From assembly GCA_905221605.1 (NCBI GenBank), contig CAJNDS010000132.1:152501-216500 (forward strand): a stretch of DNA of 64,000 nucleotides, in the 5' to 3' direction. Shown here piece by piece: positions 10,609 through 20,487 of the stretch. A program made the position numbers and the translations under genes. The notes under the pieces were generated by a model. The model did no database searches. It saw only the letters and a program-made list of their open reading frames with translations, and was not told the DNA's origin. This stretch comes from Symbiodinium natans (lineage: Eukaryota > Sar > Dinophyceae > Suessiales > Symbiodiniaceae). The first letter of the stretch is position 1, and every line of letters starts with the position of its first letter.

Positions 10609-10708
10609 CCCTTGGGGAGATAGACCCTCTGAGTAAGGTCCCTGTTTAAGAGAGCCAGAAGTGGGTTAAGAAGGGTTCCCGTTTAAGGGTCCCCCTTATC
10701 CTACCTAG
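10609..10708. mobile_element. Family G element
   Basis: ATAGACCCTCTGAGTAAGG to GGGTCCCCCTTATCCTACCT. The second copy is at 59497-59619, where it carries an extra 38 bases in its middle. Confidence 0.65.
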
Positions 10709-10928
10709 GATTGTTAAGGCTTTGTGGGTTTTGAACTCCTGGCACTTCCTGTCACTTCATTCGCATTGTTTCCTGTTGGCAATGACCCCACTCACCAACA
10801 AAGGACAGGAAAACAGGGAAGCAGATCAGCGAACTATAAGAAGGTAAGTTACCATAGGTCCTGACAGAGTTTATATTTCCCAGCTTCTCTGACTCAGCCA
10901 CATTCAGCAGAAATCCCAGGAAACTCAC

Positions 10929-11099
10929 CCGAAATCTAAATCCTTCCCAAGGCCCGGGTTCACAACTGTGCCCGCAGCACCCGGCCGCAATCAAACTCCT
11001 GCCAGAAAAAGCAGCTTCGTCTGTGTCACCAGAGTCGGCAAAACAGCACGCATGGCCCAGGGTTGCATGAGGGTAGAGGGCTTCAGGCTCTTTATGCAT
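10929..11099 (-). CDS. Exon of unknown protein
   Basis: Minus exon of up to 57 codons with HATLGHACCFADSGDTDEAA and GCCGHSCEPGPWEGFRFR, ending at the canonical donor GTGAGT. Upstream it abuts a 57-base hairpin element. A start ATG at 11099 overlaps the hairpin arm, so the true acceptor may be the AAAG at about 11091. Confidence 0.55.
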
Positions 11100-11157
11100 T
11101 GCGTGATGGAGTACTGCTAGGAAGTCTCGATGGCAGAATATACCCCATCACGCAACT
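11099..11157. mobile_element. Short hairpin element
   Basis: TTGCGTGATGG and CCATCACGCAA form inverted ends of a unit of about 57 bases. It sits directly at an exon edge. Confidence 0.6.
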
Positions 11158-11532
11158 CCAGTACACGTTCGGTCCCATGGGGGTGAGGAGGCCTGCAGTT
11201 GCACTTTTGTATGGATGAGAGCTTTTTGGATATCAGGGCTTCGGCTAAGGGCAAGGTTATTGTTCGGGACACTCGTTAAATAAAAAGGTCCTTATCAAGC
11301 ATGCAGGCCCACCACACCCACCCCCCTCCCCCGCCCGAACAAAAACAGATATACAAACCTAAATTAGAACAACGTCCATGGCAACCGGAAGCAAGCAGAA
11401 GGCTATGTATGATGGAGAGGAGGGGCGTGTCAGGAATTCTCAAATGCCACCTCTCCCTCCACGCGGCAGGGCCGGCCCGTGCCTAGGCCAATAAGATCAG
11501 GCCCGCACGCTCAGACGCAGCTCGCACATGTG

Positions 11533-11676
11533 CACTTGGAGGTTCATCGTACTTAACCAATTATAACTGTACTTTATAATTGTATACTTATAACCAGCTT
11601 GTAAGCCCTTTAAGTGCACAACAATAATTAGTAGTACAGTTCTCAGTACAGGTAAATACCATGAAACTCCAAAGTG
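11533..11676. mobile_element. Family A element, complete
   Basis: CACTTGGAGGTTCATCG at the left and CATGAAACTCCAAAGTG at the right. The inside has TTATAACCAG-like motifs shared with the 45.1 and 56.4 kb copies. On the minus strand it lies between two coding islands. Confidence 0.75.
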
Positions 11677-11732
11677 CCGCAGGTCCTCGCGGAGTACCGG
11701 GGAGCAGCGTCGCCGGTATAGCCAGCATTCGC
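11670..11732 (-). CDS. Exon ending at a family A boundary
   Basis: Minus exon ANAGYTGDAAPRYSARTCGT then L, exactly 21 codons, after acceptor CTCTTAG. It ends TTG before GAGTTTCATGG, the family A end, implying a GA 5' splice site as at 45827. Coding-like sequence resumes on the far side of the element near 11530. Confidence 0.55.
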
Positions 11733-11828
11733 CTAAGAGCCCCAGGACGCCAAGCAATGGACCTGAACCCTACACCCTAAACCCTAAATCCTAAACCCTA
11801 AATCCTAACCTTAAACCCTAAACCCCGC

Positions 11829-11917
11829 GGAGGGCGAGGAGCGTGGCCCCTTCTTAGGTGCCGGCCAGAAGCTCGACGCATGAAGGAGCTGCAGTCTTAG
11901 CAGGCGGGCGAAGAGGG
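11829..11917 (-). CDS. Exon, unknown protein
   Basis: Minus exon LFARLLRLQLLHASSFWPAP then KKGPRSSPS, acceptor ACTTCAG, donor GCGGGGTTTAGGG (GC site plus telomere repeat). Confidence 0.55.
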
Positions 11918-12089
11918 CTGAAGTTTGGGGATTCACTGGAGATCTTTGAAATTTTTCGGGTTTAGGGTTCAGGGGTCAGGGTTCAGGGTTTAGTGTTTGG
12001 GGTATAGGGTGAAAGTGTGACCTGACCCTCGTTTCGGGGACTACGTTTTTCAAAAGCTTTCGGGACCCTTAGCCACAGGCTAGACAAAG

Positions 12090-13115
12090 CTCCTGCCACC
12101 TCCCTCCCACCCCGACTGGCTGGTTCTTAGTAGGCAATGAGGGAATAAGGTACCCTATGAAATCCCTTAAAGGGTATAGATGTAGGGCCCCAACTCCCTC
12201 ATTCCCTACAAGAAACAGGGGGCCGAAGGCTTAGCTGGGCTCCGGTCCTTCGGCGCGCTGTTCGCACAGCTCTCGACATCGAAGGACATCCTGGTGGGTG
12301 TTTCGTGTTTCGGGCCGCCAAGGCCTGGAAACGTTACGATTAGAAACTATACATGTCAGCATTGACAGAGTGAGATCACAGAGCTGATAGCGCTGCTGTT
12401 TTCGTTCATGAAGTCCCGCCTGCCCTCAAAACCCACCGCACCCGACAAGAGTAAGGCAGGCTTCAGGAAACACTCGAAAGCCCTAAAGTGTCGAACTGCC
12501 AGGAAGACCAAACTAAAGCCTTCCTAAACTGTACCTACAGGCAATATTCCTGAAGACTGTAAGCATCAAGCCCCCTTCCCCCAAACCATCGACCCTAAAC
12601 CCCAACCCCTATAGAAAACAGGTTTGGCCGGGCATAGACTAAAAGCTTTCAAAATGTTAAAGCCAGAGGCTGTAGCTGCTTAAGTGTAGCTTTAGGAAGG
12701 TTGTTGCTTTCATAGGAATCTCAGTATAGGGCATTTTATCCGCCGACCCCCACGGGCGGCGTCAGTGAACATCCATTTTCGGTCATCGCTCTTCTCGCTC
12801 AGCGAAGGTGTATCGTAAGGTCTCCAATGGCATTCCCCAATCCTCCCCCGCCCTCGCACCTCTGCTGCCCCAAGCCTGCTCACAACAGCTTGAAATGAGC
12901 TTGAGGTGAAGTGCAACTAAGGGGTGCAGTGCATGCCCCTGAGGCCCTCAACCGCCCTGCCTACGGACTTTACTGGGGTCCCGGGTGGGACCCCCACCAC
13001 GCCCCACTCCCCCGCCCCCCCACCCCCCACACCCCCATTGGGGTAGCGGCACTGGCGGTGGCCATAATGTAAAATTCAGGTCCGAGACCTGCGGGTTCAC
13101 AGGCTCCCTAGTGAT
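12090..13115 (+). CDS. Six-exon part of an unknown gene
   Basis: Plus exons: 12090-12122 (LLPPPSHPDWL), 12219-12295 (GAEGLAGLRSFGALFAQLST then SKDILV), 12382-12450 (LIALLFSFMKSRLPSKPTAP), 12725-12807 (YRAFYPPTPTGGVSEHPFSV then IALLAQR), 12944-12977 (PSTALPTDFTG) and 13080-13115 (VRDLRVHRLPSD). Junctions 1, 2, 4 and 5 are phase-matched. Between 12450 and 12725 another exon may be missing. The first intron is exactly a family D element. Donors are GT (GTTCTT, GTGTTT, GTAAGG, GTGTAT, GTCCCG, GTAGGA). A hydrophobic helix is possible in exon 3. Family not recognised. Confidence 0.65.
12123..12218 (+). mobile_element. Family D introner, exact 96-base intron
   Basis: GTTCTTAGTAGGCAATGAGG to CATTCCCTACAAGAAACAG, with inverted ends. 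It is a complete GT-AG intron joining DWL to GAEG in phase 0. The second copy is at 48470-48588 in a gene on the other strand. Confidence 0.75.
12710..12916 (-). other. Open minus frame opposite the plus gene
   Basis: A 68-codon minus frame exists, but the plus exon 12725-12807 has both splice sites, so this is judged an antisense shadow. Confidence 0.3.
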
Positions 13116-13600
13116 GTAGGAACAACGGGAGGTCTTGTGCTAGGATTTCCAGGTTAAGGAGGCTTTAACTAAAATGGAGCCCAAAACCTGAACCCTGCCC
13201 CCTAAGACCCGGAGGCCCTGAACCCTAAACCCTCGAAGCCCTAGAAGCCCTGCAGAACCCAGAGCTTATGACCTCACCACCACCACCACCAACCCTGCCT
13301 GCCGCAAAAAAAACGAAAGACACGGGACTTGGCTCCGGGTTGTTTGGGGCTTCTTAGGGGTGAGTGTGAAGTGCAAAGTTCAGGGCCAAAGCTGCCAAAG
13401 CAGCAAGTCAACACCCTAAACCCGAAACATGGCAAATCCTCGACCCGAACATCCCCGCCTACCCCCCCCCGGCCCCCATACGAAACCCACACCCTGCAGA
13501 ACCCTGCAGTCATCCGATCCCCTACACACACACCCCCCCCCCCGCCATTTTTCTGCCCCAAATCCAAGCCCTAAGCCCAAACTGAAAAGGTGTGCTTCTG
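13116..13600. other. No secure gene
   Basis: Holds telomere-like fragments, CCCC/GGGG runs and CACCACCACC. Several frames are open because of the C and G runs. Nothing could be joined. Confidence 0.4.
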
Positions 13601-13608
13601 AGGGCCAC

Positions 13609-13686
13609 CTCAGTCTCGGGGACGTATGCGGTGAGGACTGTCGCGGCCTCCTGCACGTGCCATGCGTGTTTTGCCCTGCTTGCATC
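13609..13686 (-). CDS. Exon, unknown protein
   Basis: Minus exon of exactly 26 codons, DASRAKHAWHVQEAATVLTA then YVPETE, acceptor AGTAG, donor GTGGCC. Plus frames over the same bases are cysteine-rich and less protein-like. Confidence 0.55.
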
Positions 13687-13979
13687 CTACTACTATAACT
13701 GGTCATTTACAAAGATAGCCTTCACCCTAGACCCCGAAACCTCTGTAAATACTGACTTTCCCCCTGAATCCGAACCCTCCTAAAGCCAACAATCGCTCTT
13801 CGGAATTTCAACCTGAACCCTAAACCCTAAACCCTAAACCCTAAACCATAAGGGCACCTCAGGTCTTTCAGACTCTGGGAGGCCCGAGCTCCGCAGACCA
13901 ATCGTTCTTTAACTCCCGGACCCCAACCCGAAACCCTTAACCCGAAGCCCAAACATCAAACCCTAAACCCAGAAAACGA

Positions 13980-14066
13980 AATAATAATAATAATAGCAAT
14001 AATAATAATAGTAATAAGATTAGTATTGATAATAATGAGAGGAAGAATAAGAAGAAGAAGAAAAAT
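13980..14066. repeat. AATAAT and GAAGAA microsatellite
   Basis: Imperfect AATAATAAT units followed by AAGAAGAAGAAG. Confidence 0.85.
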
Positions 14067-14075
14067 ATCCAAGGC

Positions 14076-14123
14076 CTGCCGCCCGGAGAAGGCGCAGGCG
14101 TGGCGCGGCCAGACCATGAACAC
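14076..14123 (-). CDS. Exon, unknown protein
   Basis: VFMVWPRHACAFSGRQ, 16 codons, acceptor CCAGAG, GC donor GCCTTG. The plus strand is open too (ACRPEKAQAWRGQTMNTSG). Confidence 0.45.
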
Positions 14124-14143
14124 CTCTGGGCCTTTTAGGGGCT

Positions 14144-14307
14144 TGGTTTAGGGCGTAGGGTTAATAATTAGGGCTTCAGGGGTTTGGTTTAGGGCTTAGG
14201 GATAATAATTAGGCCTTCAGGGGTTTGGTTTAGGGCTTAGGGATAATAATTAGGCCTTTAGGGGTTTGGTTTAGGGCTTAAGGTTAATAATGAGGGCTTC
14301 AGGATTT
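14144..14307. repeat. 41-base tandem repeat, four copies
   Basis: TGGTTTAGGGCTTAGGGATA starts recur at 14144, 14185, 14226 and 14267, a constant 41-base period. Each unit carries telomere-like TTTAGGG plus ATAATAATTAGG. Confidence 0.8.
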
Positions 14308-14415
14308 ACTGGATTTAACTTGTAGGGTTCATAGGGGCTGGGTCGGCTTTTCGAAGGCACTTTAGCTAGACTAGTGGCTTTAGGGGTCCCGAAACCCTGG
14401 ACTCTGAACCCAAAG

Positions 14416-14487
14416 CTGCGACTTGCACAAGGCAGCCGGGAGCTCATGAACCCTTCAGCCATGCAAACGAAACCTGAAATGCCCTAA
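14416..14487 (+). CDS. Candidate terminal exon
   Basis: LRLAQGSRELMNPSAMQTKP then EMP and stop TAA, after acceptor CCCAAAG. Confidence 0.5.
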   Translation: MRLAQGSRELMNPSAMQTKPEMP

Positions 14488-14755
14488 GAAATCCCCCTGT
14501 CCTCCGGAGACAGACCGAAGAGCCCGTTTAGAAAACCTCTAGACACCCAACAAGACCTTTAAGGCGCGCCCTAAAGAAAAGTCCTAAAGCAAAGGAACTG
14601 AAAGCCATGCTAAACATAACCTTGCGAGGGCCGCAAAGCCCCAACATCTTGTGAGCCCCCTAAAGAAGTCCAAAGCAGAGCTTTTAAAACGGCACTTGGA
14701 CCGGCAAGCCCTCCAAACTTCCAAACCCCCAAGAAGCCCTGAGCCCATCAAGATC

Positions 14756-14756
<1 letters not shown>

Positions 14757-14800
<44 letters not shown>
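14757..14800. repeat. Poly-C tract
   Basis: About 44 uninterrupted C. Confidence 0.95.
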
Positions 14801-14801
<1 letters not shown>

Positions 14802-14828
14802 CTGCCGCCAAAAAACCTGAAAAAGACC

Positions 14829-15317
14829 CTACAAGCCCCCTTTTGAAATGAGTACACAACGCCACAAGAAAACTGATAAGAAAACAAGTGACCCTATATC
14901 TTCCCCTGGCGAGGATGCGGCCCCAGTCCATGCCGTCCCCCCCTTTAGGCCCTTTTGCAGTTTGCTGAGCGTCCGTGGTGCAGACTTTTGGGCTCGTGCC
15001 GCCCTTAAGGCACCGGTTGCGAATTGCCAGCCTGCATGCGCTGCTGTCCTAAACCCTATAGTGCGGTGGTCGGCGCTACAAGCCTTTTCCCCCTGTGCGT
15101 CGAGTTCCAACTGAGTGACGTCAACTCTTGCGCTCTGCGCATGCCTGCGCCAAGTAACACCCCCATAATGTTTGGTTTTGTTCTCCATGTCGCGCCACCC
15201 CTCAAAGTTGGGTATAGGAAAAACAAAAAACTGTTTCGCAGAGTTCCGCAAGGCGCATAACGCACCGCTTGCTTTGGCTTGTGACGGTGTGTACTCGCCC
15301 TGTTGTTCTTTTGTCAC
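14829..15317 (-). CDS. Hypothetical 162-codon open frame
   Basis: One of the longest uninterrupted non-repetitive frames in the window. It includes VDVTQLELDAQGEKACSADH and GWQFATGALRAARAQKSAPR. No motif is recognised. It overlaps no telomeric array. It could be an intron-poor gene, a retrotransposon remnant or chance. Confidence 0.35.
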   Translation of the reverse strand: MTKEQQGEYTPSQAKASGALCALRNSAKQFFVFPIPNFEGWRDMENKTKHYGGVTWRRHAQSARVDVTQLELDAQGEKACSADHRTIGFRTAAHAGWQFATGALRAARAQKSAPRTLSKLQKGLKGGTAWTGAASSPGEDIGSLVFLSVFLWRCVLISKGGL

Positions 15318-15359
15318 CGCTCGCCCTCGAAAACGGTAGGTATATCATGCTTGCATACG

Positions 15360-16000
15360 CAAGCCGCGTTTGTAATATTCATGGTCCTGCAAGCGGTCTG
15401 GTCTGAAATTAATATGAATATCAAGAAATGGTTTTGATCAGTTTCGCGGCCCCGCAGAATAGGAGCTTGCCAGGTCCTCAGCCCTCACACATCAGGTTTG
15501 CACCCTATTTCCCGACCCAAACGCCTAAACCCTAAACCCTAAACCCTAACCCTAAACCCTAACCCAAACCTAACCCTAACCCCGGACCACAAGGGTGACC
15601 TATAAGGGTCTGAGCCCTACGCTCCCTCCGTTCCCGGCCTCCGCGGCGCAGCCGCAAAGCTGCAGCCAGCACAACCATCGGCCCAGTTTGGGGGCCCCAA
15701 CAAGGGGATGCTGGGTTTAAGGGTTCAGGGCTTGTAAGAGAGTAATATTGAGGGTTCTCGGGCGTTTTAAGGTGCAGGGCTTTTGGGTTTTGAGGAGTTC
15801 GGTGCGTACTGAGGTTTGGATTGAGGCTAAGGCTTGAGTGTTTAGAATTCTGAAGGGTTTTGGGGGTTCACTAATCTGGGCAATATGTGTTAGGCTGATA
15901 TGGTTTCGAGGGCACATACGGTTTCTGCGGGGCAAATTGGGATCGGAGTTTTGGCTCGGGTTTGGTTAATTATTGTCAATAAAAAGCTTTTGGTAGAGTG
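15360..16000. other. Mostly non-coding; one possible exon
   Basis: Contains telomere-type units near 15525-15580. A minus island at 15620-15690 (LGRWLCWLQLCGCAAEAGNG) precedes a GTAGGG donor. Nothing secure. Confidence 0.3.
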
Positions 16001-16124
16001 GAAAATAGCGTTTGCGGTCGAGAGGTGGCTTAGGTCAAAGTCCAAGTTTAGGCTTTAGGTTACTTGTCCGTGAATTCCCACTCTTAAAGCCCAAATCCCA
16101 ACCCCAAACCCCAAACCCTGGGCA

Positions 16125-16200
16125 TAGACCCGATAGCTTGTTTCCCCTCTTCCCGGCTTCGGAGCTTCACGCCTATGTGCCGGAGAATGGGAGCAATGGG
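16125..16200 (+). CDS. Candidate exon
   Basis: LFPLFPASELHAYVPENGSN then GW after GATAG, ending before GTTTCGG. Confidence 0.4.
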
Positions 16201-16434
16201 TGGGGTTTCGGGTTAGGTTTTCGGGTAGGTAACAAGTAACCAAACACTAGGTGTGATTTAAATACCCTTAAAACCCTAACGAGTTGCTACAGGGAGCCCG
16301 TCCATTGCAAAAGTCCTTAAGCAGTACAAATTGTGGCGGAGGGTCCCCCGGGGGGGGGGGGGATGTTTTGGGCTCAGAAGGAAAGGGTTTTTCTATGAGG
16401 TGTATGTTCGGAAGGGTTAATTAGGAGGGTTGAC

Positions 16435-16488
16435 GTTGAATGCCAAGGCATCACCAAGAAGCCGGTTCGGCTCAGTGTTGTCGTGCAG
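16435..16488 (-). CDS. Exon, unknown protein
   Basis: LHDNTEPNRLLGDALAFN, 18 codons, acceptor TGGAAAG, donor GTCAAC. Confidence 0.5.
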
Positions 16489-16807
16489 CTTTCCAGACTT
16501 GGGGTGTGACCCTAGACCCGAAAACAAAAACCTTAATTTTTAAACTCTGCAAATCTAAACCATAAAAAACAAAAACTTTTAACCAATAAGCAAAATACTC
16601 CCACACAGCCCACAAGCTTGCCTTGAAGCCTTAAAGCGTAGGGCCATGCCTTCCCCTCTAAACCCGAAAACCCTAACCTCCAAACCCTGACACCCACAAC
16701 TCTGCCCCCTCTAACCCAAACCCTACAAGGCCTAAGCCTAAACCCTAAACCCTATAAGCCCGAACCCTATAACCCTAACCCCTGACTCCTGAATCATTTT
16801 GTTTCAG

Positions 16808-16901
16808 CTGGGAGGGCTGGCTCACATCCCTCGCTGAATCTGATTCCCGCGCAACTGCGCCTGGGCTACCCGTGCGCAAGACACAACGTCCTCATGATCA
16901 G
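16808..16901 (+). CDS. Candidate exon, strand ambiguous
   Basis: Plus reading WEGWLTSLAESDSRATAPGL then PVRKTQRPHDQ, acceptor GTTTCAG, donor GTTAAG. A minus frame (DVVSCARVAQAQLRGNQIQR) competes. Confidence 0.45.
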
Positions 16902-16971
16902 GTTAAGGTTTCGGTTCAGGGCTGTTCGGAGCTTTGTGCTGCTTATTGTGTCAGGGTCAGAGGTCAAGGCT

Positions 16972-17060
16972 TCATGGTTTAGGGCCGGAGAGTCGGAAGC
17001 TACTAAGCAGGCGCGCAACCTTCTGTAGCGCCCCCAAATCATTGCTTGCCTTCCGATCCC
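16972..17060 (-). CDS. Candidate terminal exon
   Basis: DRKASNDLGALQKVARLLSS then FRLSGPKP and stop TGA, after acceptor TTCGCAG. Confidence 0.55.
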
Positions 17061-17097
17061 CTGCGAACCGTTAAGGGGTTTTTTTAGGGTTTAGTTT

Positions 17098-17213
17098 GGG
17101 ATGTTCACCCTTATACTACCAGTCCTGACTAGGGACTAATAGTAACACCAAACCCCCCCAATGCTTGTCAATCCCCTATATTAAGACTGTTAGTATAAGG
17201 GGGAACATCCCCA
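17098..17213. mobile_element. Family B element
   Basis: GGGATGTTCACCCTTATACT at the left, AGTATAAGGGGGAACATCCC at the right, inverted. A second AGGGGGAACATCCCC end lies immediately after it. Confidence 0.75.
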
Positions 17214-17272
17214 GTTTTAGGGGGAACATCCCCAGGTTAGGGTTATGGTTTAGGGTTTAGGGTTTAGATCAG

Positions 17273-17348
17273 ACATTTGCGTGGACCCTTCGAAACCATG
17301 GCCCGACGGTCGCAGCTGCTTTGATCTCGGCGTCTTTTGCTGGTCTGG
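17273..17348 (+). CDS. Candidate exon, strand ambiguous
   Basis: ICVDPSKPWPDGRSCFDLGV then FCWS, acceptor GATCAG, donor GTGACC, 76 bases. The minus strand also reads well (PAKDAEIKAAATVGPWFRR) and would fit the family A element next to it as an intron. Confidence 0.45.
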
Positions 17349-17374
17349 GTGACCGTGATGCCTTTCCAGGCCCC

Positions 17375-17492
17375 TACTTGGAGGTCCGATGGGTATTTCA
17401 AAGTAGGGGTTGTGCTGTGATAACTATCCTTATAAACCCATTTAAAGGGCCTTAATAGACCCTACCTATAAACCTACCCATGAACCTCCAAG
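17375..17492. mobile_element. Family A element
   Basis: TACTTGGAGGTCC at the left, CCCATGAACCTCCAAG at the right. Confidence 0.75.
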
Positions 17493-17733
17493 CGCATAAA
17501 TGGAACATCCGCCCGACGTGAGGTCTGCATGTAGCTCCCTCGACGACCTGAGCCCTCAACCATAAAACCTAATCCCCTGTCCCGTGAGCTCAAAATCGCC
17601 CAAAACCCTAAAATAAGTTCCTTGGAGGAGCCTTGAGGTTCTACTGCGGCGAAAGATGTTGCGTGCATCCACGACGCACCTCCTGGCCTTCACGTCGCAT
17701 GCTAGGTGCGAGTTGCCCTTTTACACTTCAACT

Positions 17734-17834
17734 TGGCATGTTCCCCCACCAACAGTCCTTCATTGGGAGAACAGTAACCCCCCCCCTCCGAGTATAATCT
17801 ATGAAGGACTGTAGTAATAGCGGGAACAGCCCAA
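17734..17834. mobile_element. Family B element, diverged
   Basis: TTGGCATGTTCCCCCACCAACAGTCCTT to AGCGGGAACAGCCCAA in shortened form; both ends are recognisable. Confidence 0.65.
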
Positions 17835-18040
17835 CTCTTAACCCTCATAGAAACAACTCCTCACTAGGTGGTTTTTAAACCAATGTTTGCCCAGGGCCTC
17901 CGGAGTCACTACTAGGTCTTGCAACAAATGTAATTGGCCTGACTGCCGAGCAAGCTCTCTATAATCATCGGCGTTGGGCTGGAGCAGAGGCGCCGCCCCG
18001 AATCCGAAGGGTGCTAAAGTAGGTTACCTCCGTACCAACG

Positions 18041-18180
18041 TCATCGCCACCGCAAGTCGATGAGAATCCAAGCCACACCGTCTCCTTCGCATATTTGCCA
18101 GGTGTCATCAGAGAAAAAAAAAACCTTGACCACGATCTTCAGCAACCTCTTGCAGCATGATGCTCTCCCACGTTGTCAAT
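18041..18180 (-). CDS. Candidate terminal coding block
   Basis: Minus frame RASCCKRLLKIVVKV, then through a T10 run, then SDDTWQICEGDGVAWILIDL and stop TGA at 18041. The T run is a likely site for length error. Plus is open as well. Confidence 0.4.
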
Positions 18181-18344
18181 TTGAAATACCCACTAAAACA
18201 CTGCTTTGCTGCGATTCCAGAGCCAGGTGTACTGTCGCGCATTGCTGAGCTGCTCCTGCCCCGTGAACTAGGGTTGGTGCGCACTTGAACCGTTTGAATG
18301 TAAGTTACCTTATATGTTAACTATGAATGGGTTGAGATCGCAGT

Positions 18345-18719
18345 GTGAAAGGTCTGATACTGAATGTAAAAAAGATTAACGACCTGAGCGGGAACGTTTG
18401 GAGTTTGGAACGTTTGAAAACTTTTGGGTACGACAACATTGAAGCGGGAGGGAGTTCCTTTCAAAACTTCAAGATCAACCATTCTCGCATGCGAGCAAGC
18501 GGCGGCAGGCGCCCGGCTTTCGAGCTCGCAATTTTCAAGGGCGTGACTTTGGAGTTCGAGAAACTGCGGAGCTCGAAGTGTCGAAGCTTGAGAATTTGTA
18601 AGGTTGTCCGAAACTGGGGTACTCTATTTGGGAGGGGGGGTCCCTCTGAAGGCATTCTACTCCATTTTGGGTATGTCAAAAGGGGTAACCCCTATTTTGG
18701 GGAATACCCCATTGATTGA
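18345..18719 (+). CDS. Hypothetical open frame
   Basis: 125 codons in a region of TTCGAG/CTCGAA-rich degenerate sequence. The last third is an element-like stretch (GGTAACCCCTATTTTGGGG). Low support. Confidence 0.2.
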   Translation: MKGLILNVKKINDLSGNVWSLERLKTFGYDNIEAGGSSFQNFKINHSRMRASGGRRPAFELAIFKGVTLEFEKLRSSKCRSLRICKVVRNWGTLFGRGGPSEGILLHFGYVKRGNPYFGEYPID

Positions 18720-19299
18720 GGTTCGACTACAGGCAGTTGAGTTTGAGGACTCCGCCCTTTTAATGCTTGCCAGCTTGTCCCTAAAAACCGTCAATAAAGG
18801 ACCTTCTTCCGGTCCTATCGGACAGTTTGTAAACAGAGCCGCGCTTGAAGGTTGACAGCGTCCTAAAGAGACGACCTCGAGTGCTGCACGAAAATTGGGA
18901 AACGGTTTTATGGTTGAGGGTTTAGGGGAGAATTTCATTCCGTGAGGCCCTCGGCCAACGCCCCAAATCCCCAAACCCCCAAACCCAATACCTACGCCTG
19001 GACATGAAAACCTACAAGCCCTGGAGGATCTCTCCGTTTGTGGCGTTTAGGGTTTGGGTTTAGGGTGACGGTTTGAGCTATGCAAGCAAACATTGGCGGT
19101 GACTGCGTTGATGTTGCTGAGCATGCATGCGGCGCCTTCAAGGTTTCACCAACGTTTCCACCTAAACGTCAGGAGAGGAAGAGAGCGGGAGAGAGAGGAA
19201 CCAACCCTAAACCCTAAACCCTAAACCCTAAAACCCAAAACCCTAAACCTAAACCTAAACCAAAGAGGGCGGGGGGGAGCGAATGTTCAGGTGTTGCCC

Positions 19300-19480
19300 A
19301 AGGCGTCGTTCAAAGTTTCAGGCCTCATCGAACTCTAGACGTCAAAGCGCGGAACTCTCAAGCTCGGAGTCTCAAGCTTTGAAAACTCGTCCTGTTTCAA
19401 ACTCTCGAACTCGAAGGGCATCGTTTCAAGCTCGAGGGCTTCGAACTTCTGCCTTCTCAAACTCCATGATCTTACAACTT
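19300..19480. repeat. Degenerate CTCGAACTC-rich repeat
   Basis: Recurring variants of CAAACTCTCGAACTCGAAG. The complement-like partner is at 18530-18600, giving an imperfect inverted relationship about 750 bases apart. Confidence 0.5.
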
Positions 19481-19544
19481 GCCAAACTCGTCTTTATCAA
19501 TGTGAAGAGCTGTTTGGCCCCATTGAGCACCCTGCGAAACGTGT

Positions 19545-19755
19545 TTTATTCAGAGTGTCTGGTTCGTACTTTTTGGCCCAGATTGCCTGATGCCATTGTT
19601 ACTAGTTTCCGGTCATTTTGGCCCAAGATGGTCCTGCCCATCGTTGTAAACTGGTTCGTCATTTTGCCCAGATGTCTGCGCATCGTTGTACGGTTTTCGT
19701 CATCTTCGCCTAGATCCTTTTACTGTTGGTCCATTTGGCCCAGAGTGAAACCGAC
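19545..19755. repeat. Degenerate minisatellite, about 40-45-base unit
   Basis: Four to five diverged copies with core TTTTGGCCCAGAT followed by TGCCCATCGTTGTA. Found in the telomere-repeat-poor block. Confidence 0.65.
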
Positions 19756-20076
19756 CCCTTCATGGAGGAACAATTAGACCTCCGTGCAGAAAAGGCGACC
19801 AGAGAACACAATCACTGTCAGTACCCCTCCTCGTGCGGAAGCGAGCCACAGTGCTGCAAAAATATCGCAGGTAAGCTGCCAATGCTGGGGATAGAGGCTG
19901 GAATGGCTCGACCATCCCTCTTGGTTTAAGACCGAGCCACGGCGCAGCAGTGGCCAAAGCTGCGGAAGCTTGAGACTTTGGAGGTGGAATTGTCTGAATG
20001 AACCCACCATGGCAAATCTTCTGGCCGAACTGTGGCTTTGGCCACGACTCCAGATCCCACCTCCCTTTCTTCACAG

Positions 20077-20345
20077 GCGGCCCGCCACGTCAACAGGCGC
20101 TTTTTTGACGCGAAGGGCCGAGTCGTCTTCTGGGAGCGCGTGCAGTGGTTCCTTGGTGTTTTCCATTCACGCTCTTGCCAAGGCCAAGCGGCCAAAGCCT
20201 ACCCCTAGAGTCTAGCTTGGCTGAGCAAGGGGGGAAGTTTGTTGATCCAGTGACTGAGCTGGCTGGGTCCCCTGACTGGTTGGCTCCATTCGGATCAAAT
20301 CAGCCCGTCCACTCCGGCCTCGCGATGATTGCCCAGCTTCCTTAA
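20077..20345 (+). CDS. Two coding blocks of an unknown gene
   Basis: Block 1 (20077-20155) reads AARHVNRRFFDAKGRVVFWE then RVQWFL after acceptor TTCACAG, before GTGTTT. Block 2 (about 20214-20345) reads LAEQGGKFVDPVTELAGSPD, WLAPFGSNQPVHSGLAMIAQ and stop TAA after TCTAG. Their junction phase does not match as drawn, so one splice site is wrong or an exon is missing. Family not recognised. Confidence 0.5.
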
Positions 20346-20487
20346 AATCGTTTGTGCCATCTTCTAATCGCTGCAAAAGAGTCGGTCGAGTCACTTTCCC
20401 ACTACTCCGTGTCCGCCTAGTTTCCAACGGGTTATAACTCTCATCGTAAAGCGCTGGTTCAACTTGAGCTTTTTCGAGCTGTCCTGC

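Noticed and set aside
20145-20215. Extension of the plus frame through 20155-20213
   Set aside because: Treated as an intron because a GT donor and a TCTAG acceptor are present, although the phase problem leaves this open.
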